NCBI GenBank assembly: GCA_016630905.1
Contig: WBMQ01000003.1
Location: 496,001-560,000, forward strand
Direction of reading: 5' to 3'
Length of the DNA stretch: 64,000 nt
From: Capillidium heterosporum
Lineage: Eukaryota; Entomophthoromycota; Entomophthoromycetes; Entomophthorales; Capillidiaceae
Positions within the stretch are counted from its first letter, which is position 1; every line of letters begins with the position of its first letter. Shown one piece after another: positions 35,180-47,133 of this stretch. Both the position numbers and the translations under genes were made by a program. The notes beneath the pieces are model-generated. The model made no database searches. It was not told the origin of the DNA and saw only the letters and a program-made list of their open reading frames with translations.

Positions 35180-38100
35180 CTTTTTCGGTTTTTAACTTGC
35201 ATGTAGGCTCAATAAAATAGATCTCAAGTTTTGTATTGCAATAAAAAGCGATGTCTAAATTTTATATATTATAAACCTATTTTCTTGTAGACATTTACTA
35301 GACTAATATTGGTTGGCCCTCATAGTTCAAATAGCTGTAAACCAGTAATCTAAAGTATAACGACCTTCAAAATATACACTTATTGTATAACACCAAATAG
35401 GTTAAACTTAACGGTAACAACGACCTAAAAGTCAACCACAATTACAAAAGATATAAAGTAGGTCAAAGCAGATTCTAGGATGTATCCAAAATTGTCGGAT
35501 GTATTGACGAAGTCCTCTACAAAATTTGAGTTTGTATTTAGACTTTTGAAACAGTGTATATCATACATGACTACACCTCTGTTCCACATATACGATCCGA
35601 TTGCTCCAATTAGAAAATCCAACAATATTAGAAGGTATTCGAGTCAATGAATGTGCTTAAAGATAATTGAAACTGGATGCACCGTCAAGTTTGAGGTGAT
35701 AGGAAAGCCTACTTTATTGAAGTGTAAAGTATATTGGGAAATATGGATGATTTTTTTCTATATAGCTCACATTCAAAAGGTGGAAGTGCATCTCTATAAC
35801 CAAACTGAGAAGTAGCTCTACTTTTGAGATAAAATAAGGTTTAAAATTTGGACTTTTAAACTTTTGAAACAGTTAATATTAAGATAAATGAGCGAAAATC
35901 TTTTTACAGCACTAGATTTCTGGCTTATAAATAATCCAAAATTCACTTTCGAGCAAGCTATAGTTCAGTAATAGCCCGATGCTTTCCTATCAACTACTTC
36001 TATCGAACTTTCCCTCGATCAAAATTTCAGAGCTCGGCCCAATATTTTGGTAGGAGTCAAGTGGATCCGACGCATATAGCGACAAATGGACATTTAGAAC
36101 TCGGTTGGTGCAACAGGTTATCACCATAAAATTTATTTATTAGGATAAAACCTACAGACTGGCTAGCTAGCTCAATACCCTTTTAATACGCATGATAATA
36201 ATGATGAGATATGAAATGTAGTGGCTCAAATAAGGGAAATTTTTGTGAAATTTGGAAATAAACTTGGCATTGGTGGTTGGTAAAAACAAATAAGCTTGTG
36301 ATGTATCACCGATATAAATTTCCAGTTTTGTACAGGTAGATAACCAAATAATCTAGTAAGACCATATATTTTGCAAAAGGCAAGGCTGATACGTTTATTT
36401 GCTGAGCTACAAATTTAGGGTTAGTCGACAGGTGTCACTTTCCATTTTGTTAGTTACCTTTATGGAAGCTATCTAACAGCATTGAAATCTTGGAAAGTTT
36501 TCGGTTCAACATTAGGCGATCCAATCTTACAAATCTTGTATAACATTTAATTACTAATAATGCGCATTACAGTAAAGTAATTTTGAACAGTAACGTAGGT
36601 TTTTGCCATCTTAATATAGTAGTGCTGCCTAATTGAGCGGTCTAGGAAAAATTACGACCGCCTTGGATTGCTTGGAGGGGCATATCAAACAAAAAAAGTA
36701 GCTAAAGGTAAGTAGATCCTTCACTAATATGAATGGCAGTAGGTGACAAAAGCTAATTATATTTTGATCTTTATAACCATATCTAAATAGGTACAAATAA
36801 GCAGCTTAAAAAGACTATGCCAGTGCCATGCTATAGCTTATTAAACTACACTTGATGATTATAAGACTAGGTGAATTTTGTAATGTACTGGATCCGATGA
36901 TTCTAGCACGGATGCCTCGTATAGGGTTATATCAGCTTATAAAATATAGTGTACTGATTGCGTCTTTTATAAAGGCAGGTAGATTAGCCCGCCTGTATTT
37001 CTAAATTAGGAATTAAACTGGCTGACTTTCATTATACTGATAAAAGTATGCTATTATCTTACATTCATAGAATAAGGCCATAGTTATTGTGAATTAGCCT
37101 AGTATTAGGTTAATAAGAATATGAAATGCAATTACTGCCAACTCTTTGAACAGATTCTTGGATCCAAATTATTTGTCTAAAAACTAATAGTTTAAAGCTT
37201 GGACAATTAATTCCGATACGAGTAGTACTATATGAGATAATAAAGTTTAAGGTCTTCTATGAACATGACCCATATGTTAAATTTATCCTCATCAATACAA
37301 TTTTAGGCTCGTTTGTTTATACTATAGGTACAAAATATATACACTCCCTTAATGTGTTGGCTTAATATCAAAGTTAAAAATTGACAATATAAACATCAAT
37401 ATTTAACCCCTTTTATCGTAGGAAATTTATGTACTCTATAAAAACTTGCTAGTCTACAAACTAGCATCTAAGTAGAAAAAACATTTGCATAGAAAGATTA
37501 AAATGGTGCATGTATTTTAAATTGGACATCATATAAATCTTTCGATTGTAAAATGTAACTATCAACAATCGAACTTTATATTTGGCTCAACTTACTGATA
37601 CTTTTATAAGTAGTAATATTCTTTAGTAAGCTTAAGAATACATATTTAAATTTGAAAAACCTATATATTAAACTTTAAATTTACTTTCAGCATATATAAC
37701 GAGGATACTAGTAAGTAAATGGAACTATTAAGCATTCCATATAAATTTTACTTTTGTTCCAGCAGATTTCATCTACTTCAATCTATTAATACATAGCTAT
37801 TTTAAAGTATTGAAATCTATCCCTGTTAATATATATTTATTAACTAAAAATTTCCAGCTCAGACCATGTAGGCCATTTACTCACATATTAATATATACAC
37901 ACTATAAAAACCAACTATATTTTTGGATCCAAATTCTACTATATGATCACCTTAACTAAACTTTTTAAGGCTGCCTCCATCACCCCCATTATAAGTGCAT
38001 CTGTTCCGCTTTGCCATATTATAATTGCCTGGCATTATTGAGTATAGTCTACTCAGTATTCATGGCAGGTGGGTAACATCTGATGAAACTAACTTATCGA

Positions 38101-38513
38101 TTGCAATATTGTTTAGGCAGTTGATTTGAATGTTTGATAAAAGCAGTAGCTTTCGACGAATACTTGGTTTAAGTTTCAAACTAATTTAGAACTTGTGGAA
38201 TAAGAATAGTCATTAACCGGGTATATTTATGCCAGATAGACAGCACACTAGTTCAGCAATACAGCTTTAATGTCAATTTGTAGTAAACCAACAAAGCCCA
38301 TTACTGCTCTTACAAGTTAAATTTAGGTTCACTATTTTTAGATCAACTATCCATAACATATAGAGCTGGTGGACGGATGCCAAATATAACTCTGCGCCAT
38401 GTACACGCCCTCTAAACACTTGATTACAAGCCTGAATTAACCGTGGTTGAAACACCATGGATGATATTTAAACTCGTACTACTGTTGCTTTTCAAGCTAT
38501 ATTTAACAAAGCA
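35180..38513. other. Long gene-poor interval
   Basis: No gene recognised. The last 0.8 kb (from about 37700) resembles the upstream DNA of the next two copies of the Cys-rich gene, sharing for example an ATCTATTAATA segment, so it belongs to the tandem unit described below. Confidence 0.5.
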
Positions 38514-39140
38514 ATGAATCGCTTTTTACCATCTTTACTCAGTTTGATGACCTTAACTAACGCAAGTTGCAATCTTTAAATACCCAGCCAACAGTATTTA
38601 CTGTGTCTATCAAGGTGGTATCACTTACTTCTTTAATATTCATAAGGATACTCTTGAATGTTAGGAGAAAGTCAATAACGACTACAAGTACTCTAAAAAA
38701 CCACAGGGTGGCAAATACTCAAAGGGGATAAGTGCTCTAGCTACAATTCTAAACTCATCGAATCTACTAAGTCGGTGTGCCCCAAATCTGAAGAAAATGT
38801 GTCTACAACGCTGATATTCTTTACAACTTTGGATCAGCAGGAACCCCAAGTGCTGAATTAAGCATACCGATGGCAATAGTTACACTTGTAAGAAGACTAC
38901 CAATGGATATAAACAGGGTTAATTCACTTAGGATGTTTTCCTCTGCCTCAGTTTCAAACCTGAGTCTACAAACTCCACTAAACCCGGCTGCCCAGGTTTT
39001 GATACCATTTATGCCCACCAGGGTGATATCGCCTATTCCTTCAAGGATATCCCCGAATGTTGGAAGATGGTTAGAACCAGCTTGAAATGTCAAAGAAAGT
39101 CTAATGATAGATACTTCAGCTATACTAGAAGTATTAAACT
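38514..39140 (+). pseudogene. Cys-rich repeat secreted protein, dead copy A
   Basis: The start MNRFLPSLLSLMTLTNA is still a signal peptide, but a TAA follows a few codons later. The three repeat modules can then be traced only by changing frame, for example the remains of YQGG/YFF/HKDT, KKPQGGKYS, CPKSEEN, FGSAGTPSA and FQGDIAYSF. The TATA box seen in copies B and C (GGGTATATAAA) has become GATGATATTTAAA near 38460. Confidence 0.8.
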
Positions 39141-40490
39141 GAGTTAATATATTAAAGCTTTAGTATTAATAGGTTGATGTTTACGTTTACATATTTTAGA
39201 ATTTTTAATCACTTTACAATATACTACTTGATGTAGCTATTTATATAATGCTGGTTGTTTTTAAATACGATTAATATCAGTTTATATAGGTATTTATAGA
39301 GTGTTCAAAATATATATCCAAAATTTCGAGTGTTGATTAGCCTCCAAGTAGAACTATATTCACTACAAGCACATTTGAAGATAGTCATACCTTTGAGCTT
39401 TAAAGACGTTTGCTAAAACTTTTGCTTTTGCTTTCTGCTATTGTAGGGTATATATACATATCTTAGGTTCTTACGATCTATAAACATAACTCAAGGAAGT
39501 AAATTCTTTTATGCTGGAAAAATTATAGAAGTCGCATATCTCTTAAACTCAATACTATATCAATTATATTAAACTCAAATAAGTATCTATTAGAGATCAA
39601 ACTTTATTTTACTAAAGCTATTAATATAGTTGCAAAAAGGTATATACATTTCAATTTGAAAAGTCTATGGATCGTATCCTAATAGACTATCACATACATA
39701 CCTTTCTATGAATATTCTACTGCCAAACTCTTTTCAGTCAAGGTAGCACAACATAAATATACTTTATATATAGATTTCTAAGGATAGAAATAAATTTTAT
39801 TTTGAATTAAAGAACTACACTTGCCTCAATCTATTAATATATGTATAGTTTAGTAAACTCACTAGAACTTTAGTTCCAGATACCATCATAAAACGGCCTA
39901 AATTCTTTGAGTTTCCTTCCAGCATCTATATTATACTTTAAACCTGCTTCCTTTCCAGAGTTACACCTTACTAGCCAATTGCTATATATCGGCCCATCCG
40001 TAATTTGTGCCATGTGAATAATTTCTGATAGCTACTAGCCTATCATTATTATATTAAGCTTAGAACAATTGAACCAGATACTTTCTACAATCCAATGTTT
40101 TCGGTAGAAAATTTAGCTAGGTGATAACTATATATAATTCTAAAAATGATGATGTTTATTTAATATAATATATTCGAGGTTGTAGTATTTGTTCAATTGC
40201 TAGGCTATTTAGATTTTGACAGTCGATATGCAGCGAATTGTTGCGAACTTGATTGCTGTTGTCACACTACTATCTTAAAGCTTTGGAAGCAGATCGATAA
40301 AGGCTATTTAACCATTTCGGACACTCCTGCATAGTTAAATTTAGGCCTCTAATTTTAGATCAATCCTTTACAGTAGTTTTACGAGGTGGATGGATGTCAA
40401 ATATAACTTTAACCTATATAGGTATCCTCTAAACATCTGATTAAAGCTGGTATTACCATCTATGGAGACACCTCTAAAGGGTATATAAAT

Positions 40491-40500
40491 CTGTACAGCT
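40491..40500 (+). promoter_or_regulatory. TATA box of Cys-rich copy B
   Basis: GTATATAAAT about 40 bases upstream of the ATG at 40533, in the same setting as the box of copy C (AGGGTATATAAA). Confidence 0.55.
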
Positions 40501-40532
40501 GACTCATTTTTTAAATTAAAGCAACTTGACGA

Positions 40533-41248
40533 ATGAATCGCTTCTTACTATCCCTACTCAGCCTGTCGACCTTAGCTAACGCAGCTACCATCTCCGAATG
40601 CCCAGCCTCCGGTGCTTCCTGTACTTTTGAAGGAGATATCGTCTATGCCTGGGGTTTCAACAAGGATATTCCTGAATGTTGGGAGAAAGTCAGTTTCGGC
40701 TACAAGTGCTCCAGAAAACCACAAGGCGGTAAATGCCCAACCAACAGCAACAAATGCCACAGGCAAAGTTCTGATTCGTGACGTTTCGACTTGTCCTGGT
40801 TACAATCCTAAGCCCACTGAACCTACTAAACCGGTATGCCCCAAATCTGGTGATCTGTGTGTCTACAATGCCGATGTTCTTCACTACTTTGGAACTGCAG
40901 GAACCCCTGAGTGCTGGACTAAAAATACCAATGGCAATGGTTACACCTGTGAAAAGAAGGCTGCCAGTGGATGTAAAGAGGATTCATTCACTCAAGATGC
41001 CTCCCTCTGCCCTGGTTTCAAATCTGAGCCTACTAAACCCACTAAACCCGACTGCCCAGCTGTTGGTATCATTTGTGCCTACCAAGGTGATATCGCCTAT
41101 TCATTCGGTTCCTCCAAGGATGTCCCTGAATGCTGGGAGATAGGTTGGCACCAGTTTGAAGTGCGAAAGAAAGTCCAAGGATGGTAAGTGTCCCAATGAG
41201 GCTTTCAGAGATGTATCGGCCTGCCCCGGTCATATTAGCAAGCACTAA
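40533..41248 (+). pseudogene. Cys-rich repeat secreted protein, frameshifted copy B
   Basis: A signal peptide (MNRFLLSLLSLSTLANA) and first module (CPASGASC...EGDIVYAWGF...IPECWEKVSFGYKCSRK) are intact. A frame change in the segment 40740-40775 then leads to the second module (CPKSGDLC...GTPECWTK) and third module (AYQGDIAYSFGSSKDVPECWE). A one-base gain at 41138-41144 (GAGATAGG against GAGAAGG in copy C) breaks the last part, which otherwise ends in DVSACPGHISKH at a TAA, 41246-41248. Two indels suggest a pseudogene, but the codons elsewhere look well preserved, so sequence errors are possible. Confidence 0.75.
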
Positions 41249-42613
41249 TTTAAGTTAAAGTATTAAAACTTGAGTCTGCAGATTAATATCGACTTTTCCA
41301 TATTATTTATATTTCCTTATTGAAAAGGCTGTAAATTTTATACTTTTTGTGTGCATCATACAACTTTTGAGTCCTAGTACTATATATATTAAAATATGAT
41401 GAACTTTCAGGAATCAGAACATTTGTAGAGTAGGAATATATATCTCTAAAAATTCAACTCAGCTTACAATTTCAAGCACCAGCGCTTTTATACATTATTT
41501 TAGATACTGGTAAATTTACAAGCAAAGCTATATCCACAAAAATACGTTCGAAAGCAACTATAGTTTCGAACTTTAAAGCTTGTATGTTCAAATTTCGGAT
41601 TTCTAGCCTCTAATACCAGTAGAAAAGGATTATACTTAGATAGCTACTATCCATATACTATTACACAAGAGGTAAAAAACACCTGTAATGCAAGAATTTA
41701 AAGAGTATACACCTCTTGAATTAAGCAACATATAAAACGTGTTCGACTAATATAAATAAATATTGATGATTAAACTTTATTTATCAAACTAATTAGTACT
41801 GTTTCAAACAGCTATACCTAATTCCTTTTAAACTTGATACCAACTTCAATTCGAAAATTATTAATTTGATTCTAATAAACCCATACACAGATATTTTTCT
41901 ATATATATACTATACTATCGATATTCTTTCAGTCAACGCAGTATAATGTATATAAATAGACATATATAGGTCACTAGTTATAAAACCAAGCTATTTTTGT
42001 TCCGCATGTTTTAATCCACTTTGATCTATTAATATACACACATTACAGTAAACACATTGAGGTTTCGATCTTGATACCACTGTATGACAGTTTCAATTAA
42101 ATTCACTAGGCCTGCTTTTCATACATTCGTAATATTTTAAACTTGCTCCATTTTTCTGGAGCTATAATTTAACAATTCTTTATCGTTTACCAATCCATCC
42201 AGTATTCGTACCTTTGGATGATGCCTGATAGTTGCTGAATCTTTGATGTTTACTGAACTCAAATCTTCTGGGGCTGAGTGCTTTCTACGATCCACCATAT
42301 TTGGTGAATACTTTAGCTAGGTTTCAAGCTAATTTAGAATTCTCAAATAATGGTATTCATTTAACCAAATATATTTGTATCTGGTTCATTTGCTTAATTG
42401 TTCAGCTATTTGATTTTTAACCACGATATGCAGCAAATCACCAAGTGACAAATTACTGCTCCTGCAAGGTTATATGTTGTCCATATATTTTTATCTTTAT
42501 TCATTTCGATTTATGAAAGTAGAGAAATGCCAAATATAACTTTGCGCCATGCAAATATCCACTATTCACCTGATTAAAACTTGCATTTACCGAGTTAAAG
42601 CCAGTTTACAGGG

Positions 42614-42622
42614 TATATAAAC
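42614..42622 (+). promoter_or_regulatory. TATA box of Cys-rich copy C
   Basis: TATATAAAC about 50 bases upstream of the ATG at 42665, preceded by GGG as in copy B. Confidence 0.55.
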
Positions 42623-42664
42623 CTACACTACTGGAGCTTCTTTTAATTTAAAACTCTAAAATCA

Positions 42665-43357
42665 ATGAATCGCTTCTTAACTTTACTCAGTTTGACGACT
42701 TTAGCTAGCGCCGTACTCAGCTTTGAATGTCCAGCCATCGGTACCACTTGTATCTACCAAGGGGACATCGCCTACGCATTTGGTATCCACAAGGATACTC
42801 CTGAATGTTGGGAGAAGGTCGGTAGCAGCTACAAGTGCTCAAGGAAACCTCAAGGTGGTAAATGCTTGACCGACGGCAAATGTCCTAACAAAAATCAAAT
42901 TCGTGATGTTTCAACCTGTCCTAATTACAACCCCAAACCCACTAAACCAACTTGCCCCAAATCGGGAGACATGTGTATCTATCAGGGTGATATCGCTTAC
43001 AATTTCGGATTTCCAGGAACTCCCGAATGCTGGACCCGACGTGCCGATAGTGGAAGCTACATCTGTGAGCGCAAGTTGCCGGCCAACATCTGCAAGCAAG
43101 ATGAGTTTACTCAGGATGCCTCTCGCTGTCCCGGTTTCTACCCTAAGCCCACCAAGCCCGATTGCCCAGCTGTCGGCACACAGTGTATCTATCAAGGTGA
43201 TATTGCTTACGTCTTTGGCGTCTTTAAAGGTGTCCCCGAATGTTGGGAGAAGGTTGGGACCAGCTTCAAGTGTGAAAGAAAGGCTGACAACGGTAAATGT
43301 GCTCATGAAGAGACTTCTAGAGATGTATCAGCTTGCCCCGGTCATATCAGCCAATAA
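42665..43357 (+). CDS. Secreted Cys-rich protein with three PECWE modules
   Basis: An intact single exon of 230 residues. A signal peptide (MNRFLTLLSLTTLASA) is followed by three modules of about 70 residues. Each has CP-x-(I/S/V)G-xx-C, then IYQGDIAY-x-FG, (T/V)PECW, a (Y/F)-x-C-x-RK stretch, a further Cys and DxSxCP. Modules are joined by Pro/Lys/Thr linkers (NPKPTKPTCP, YPKPTKPDCP). With about six Cys per module and no membrane segment or anchor, it looks like a small disulphide-stabilised extracellular protein. The motif resembles no enzyme family I know. The aromatic/Gly pattern is slightly reminiscent of carbohydrate-binding modules, but that is weak. It is the only intact member of the local three-gene array. 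Confidence 0.78.
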   Translation: MNRFLTLLSLTTLASAVLSFECPAIGTTCIYQGDIAYAFGIHKDTPECWEKVGSSYKCSRKPQGGKCLTDGKCPNKNQIRDVSTCPNYNPKPTKPTCPKSGDMCIYQGDIAYNFGFPGTPECWTRRADSGSYICERKLPANICKQDEFTQDASRCPGFYPKPTKPDCPAVGTQCIYQGDIAYVFGVFKGVPECWEKVGTSFKCERKADNGKCAHEETSRDVSACPGHISQ

Positions 43358-43896
43358 TAGGTTAGGTTAACATATTAAAGTTTGAATGATTATCATTTTG
43401 ATATTTCTTCCGTTATAAAAATACGTATTTGTCTTATATCACACGGTGTCTTAATTATATGATTATAGATATCTTAGGATACCATATACTTTAAAAACAA
43501 TATCATCTCAAAGCACTAAATTTTTCAAGATCTTCAATATAGAGTGCCAATGCTTTTATTATAAAGTTTGGATATCGGGCAAATATCCATTATAGAGCTA
43601 TAACTACTACAATATCTTCAAAAGTCTGTAGTTTTGGATTTCAAATCTTGCCATTCAAACCTCGGGTTTTTAGTTTCTCTCCAAGCTTTTCTTTCCATCG
43701 ACATGGCGGCAATTGTTTCTTCGAGCCACGACCAATTTCCCAACAAATTACATCATTTTATAGGAACAAGGAACTATTTTTACCACCAATTGATAAGCTT
43801 AGATCCCCTTGCCAAAGTACGTCACCGTATATAAAGGGACAGAATTTTTTGTAAATATAAATCAGAATCAGTCCAGCCACTTAGAAGAATTTATAA

Positions 43897-45318
43897 ATGA
43901 AAGACATGCCAGACACAACTACAACTACAGCACCAAACACGAGGAGAACGTTGACGGTACTTTTTATTACATTGCTAATAGATCTACTATCCTTTACGAT
44001 AATTTTACCTTTGTTTCCAACCATACTGACCCACTACCATAAAACTTCTTTACCAACCAGTTATCTATCCACCATCTACAAGTACTTATCGACGTTCCAC
44101 AGTACTGACAGTACATTTCAACTTGTGAGTAAGGACAGCTTAGAGACGACTTTGATAGGCGGGATATTAGGATCTATCTACTCGTTACTACAGTTTATAG
44201 TATCTCCGCATATAGGTAGATTGGCCGACAATTTGGGTAGAAGGAAGGTTCTGCTGATATCAGTTACATTCAACCTAATAAGCAGCTTGATCTGGTGCTT
44301 TGCCTCCAACTTTTCTCTGTTCTTCCTATCTAGAGTAGTCGCTGGTTTAAGTGAAGGTAACGTACAATTAGCTACCACCATTATATCAGATGTCACCCCC
44401 GTTGATAATCGTACTAGAGCTATGGTAATTTAGAGTACATAAATACATTTAACTAAAGTCTATTCAAACTTTAGGCACTGATAGGTATAGCATTTCGGCT
44501 TGGCTTTTACTTTAGGCCCAGCTTTAGGTGGCTACGCCGTATCCAAAGGATTTTTCCAAAGTGGGTACCAACTGCACTTCACCCATCCCTACCTCACCGC
44601 TTCTTTGCTAGCAACCTCCTTACTGGTTCTAGAACTTATTTTGATTTATATATATCTGCCCGAAACTAAACCAATTAACATATCGCAACCCAACTACTCA
44701 AAGGATACTGATAATGGAGGCAAATTAGATAAAGTTAGAAAGTTGCGACCCATCACCTTCTTATTCCTATTCCTGTTCAGTGGGTTGGAGTTTACCTTAC
44801 CTTTTTTAACCTTCGGCCTCTATCAGTACACCCCTCTAGATCAAGGCAAGTTGTTTGCAGTGGTAGGTGTAATTTCGGTAAGTTTCCAAGCCATGTTGGT
44901 ACGAAGGTTTGGTGATAAAATTGGAAGTTCCAATCTAGTCAAGTTGGGTTTGATATCCTGTCTGTTTACCCTCATCACCTTGTCCTATATAGCTGCCTAC
45001 CCAGAAGTTAAGTTTGGCTTGAATGTTGCCATCTGCTTTTTAGCTTTGACTTCAGCTACTGTCGTCAACGGTTTGAATTCCTTGGCATCTACTCAGTTAC
45101 AGGGCTCCAAGAACTTGGCTCAAGATCTAGGTAAGTTCCGAGCCTACGGTCAGTTGGGTAGATGTTTTGGCCCAATTGCTATCAGCTCTTTGTATTGGTA
45201 CTTTGGTCCTACTTTATGTTACTTGACTTGCTCCGCTTTGGTTCTCCTACTGACTGGCTGGTTCTTCCATCTAAACTTTAACAAAGGAGTAGAGGCTAAA
45301 TCTGCCAAGAAAGAATAA
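43897..45318 (+). CDS. MFS transporter, MFSD10/TETRAN-like, one frameshift
   Basis: Exons are 43897-44424 and 44475-45318, with a 50-nt intron. Exon 1 carries the first membrane helices (LFITLLIDLLSFTIILPLFP), the MFS loop motif GRLADNLGRRKVLL and LSRVVAGLSEGNVQLA. Exon 2 continues ALIGIAF-GLAFTLGPALGGYAVSKG, which matches the MFSD10 group (VIGVAFSLGFTLGP). It goes on with the later helices and ends with a Lys-rich tail. The frame between IAF and GLAF is broken by one extra T in TTT, 44493-44495. Corrected length is about 456 residues, with around 12 helices. Human MFSD10 is an organic-anion/drug efflux type carrier; the substrate here is unknown. The gene is convergent with gamma-SNAP, 38 bp apart. 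Confidence 0.82.
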
Positions 45319-45356
45319 ACATTTTATTTCATTTTTAAAGCCGAAGTTTATTTAAA

Positions 45357-46576
45357 CTAACATAGACTCTCGTTATCGGATTCTTCATCCATAGCTTTTG
45401 CGTCTTCATCATTCTCCTTAACACTATCGACGTTACTAAAGCTGGTATTGTTTACAACTGCGGGCTCAACCTTCTTAACTTTGCTCCCACCGCCTGGAAC
45501 TTTAACCCTATTAGCAATTTTTGCAGATTGGGTATCTAGGAATAAGGTGGCGTTTCTCACCACTTGATTTTTGAAACTTTCCGGCTCCTGATCGATGTAG
45601 AGTTGAATTAGGTCTGAAGCTAGTCGTCCTTCAACACTGGATATAAACTGCACCTCACTAAAAACAACTAAGCATAAATCTATATCAATAGCAATACCTT
45701 TGTTGTAGATCGACAACTTTTTGGGCTGCTACGATGTCCCCTCTAAATAACTCAATGATTATCCAGGTTAAGATGAGTTTGTTGGAAGTTGACAGATTGA
45801 CCAAAGTATCAGTAATGGCTTTCATCTCTTTAATTGTCTTTATAGTTTCTTCCCATCTAGGTATAATAAGTAACAGTATTAATATTATTTTTACTTTTCA
45901 GTTTTCATTTGTAGGTATACCAACTTTCGATAACTATCTAAACTTTGCTTTCCTTTATCTTCTTGCAAATAAGTTTCGATTGCCAATATCGAAAATTGAA
46001 TTGCATTGCCGATATCCACATCTTCTAGATGTCTATATATACAAAAATAAATTTACAAGCTATTAAAGTATTAAAATTACTTGGCAGCGTTATCCAATAC
46101 CTGGGCCGCGGTATCGAAACTACCACTATTGATATAGTAAGTGGATGTCTTGTTTACAAATTCAATGTATTGGGAGTACTCCTTCAACTTAAAACTTAAA
46201 ACTGCAGCCTGCTCGTAGCTTTTACCCGCTAGATATATTCTAATAAAAGAACTTAGCGACAAAATAAACCAAAATTTTACGCGGTTGTCTTTGAGTAACT
46301 GTCGCCAGCAAGTTGATAACAATTGATAGCTTGCTTCAAGTAGTTTATATTTTTGTATTTCATACCTAGACAAATATAAAAAGTTAACAATTAGACACAA
46401 TCTGAAATTTACCAGCTTGGTCGTAGTACTGTCCAGCTATCGAGTAATCGGGGCTACTAAACCAGGATTTCTTTAAGCTTAAGGTGTAGATATTAGAATC
46501 CATATAAATATAGAAATAGTTACGCCTTCTCAGCTTTGTTTACGACTTCTAAAATCTCTTTAAGCTGTTGATCCAT
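45357..46576 (-). CDS. Gamma-SNAP, SNARE recycling adaptor
   Basis: Seven exons on the minus strand: 46576-46524, 46477-46413, 46365-46281, 46239-46081, 46032-45895, 45856-45698 and 45657-45357. They give 319 residues with no frame problem. Introns are 38-48 nt. The protein is all-helical TPR-like: AEKALKKSWFSSPDYSIAGQ at the start (human AEKYLKTGFLKWKPDYDSA), TSTYYINSGSFDTAAQVLDNAAK in the middle, and the C-terminal VPGGGSKVKK hallmark of gamma-SNAP (NAPG) with an acidic tail ending in Leu-Cys. Gamma-SNAP recruits NSF to SNARE complexes after membrane fusion. It is absent from budding yeast, which is one argument against such an origin of the window. Confidence 0.88.
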
Positions 46577-47133
46577 ACTTGTAATAGTCACTAATGTAAG
46601 TAAAAGAGCAATCCATTTAGATTCAAAACCAATACTTTTATAAAATAGCCAAACTATCCACATTTAGTGACATGACAAGCGGGAGAAATCAATAGATCCA
46701 ATAGAGTAGGCTTATTCTTTTAAAATTATATAGGATCATTGGCTTACGTATCTACAAAATTGCCGACTTGAGAAGCTTGGTACGATGGGATTTAGTGATT
46801 TTACCAACATATTCGTCAAAATAGAGATATCTATTCGACAATTTTAAAGGCAAACATGGCTAATATGTTGATTTAGTTACAGACAAGCTTTGAAAGGCAA
46901 ACCTACAAGTTTGTCTAGATATGTGAAAATACTACAAAAATAAAAGTTCAAACAAAATCTATAATACATACTTTGCATCATCAATAATTTATACATGAGC
47001 TTTATTAGATGGGGAGATTATGAGCAGGAATTTTAAAAAGGTGTGGGAGGTAGATATAGAAGATAAGTGGTATGAAACGATGCTACAAAAATTAAGGTAC
47101 AGAACATTCTAAAAAGAAGATACGAGGGAAGAC
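46577..47133. other. Intergenic, no gene seen
   Basis: Spacer between the gamma-SNAP start and the DIC1 stop, both minus-strand genes, so it must hold the gamma-SNAP promoter. No coding signal noted. Confidence 0.5.

Larger units (their letters stand above)
37700..43375 (+). repeat. Three-unit tandem duplication of a Cys-rich gene
   Basis: Units of about 2.0-2.1 kb start near 37700, 39790 and 41990. Each has a shared ATCTATTAATATA element far upstream, a TGCCAAATATAACT-type segment about 130-150 bases before the start codon, and the MNRFL gene (starts 38514, 40533 and 42665). Since promoter DNA is carried along, this is segmental duplication. Unit borders were judged by eye. Confidence 0.65.
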
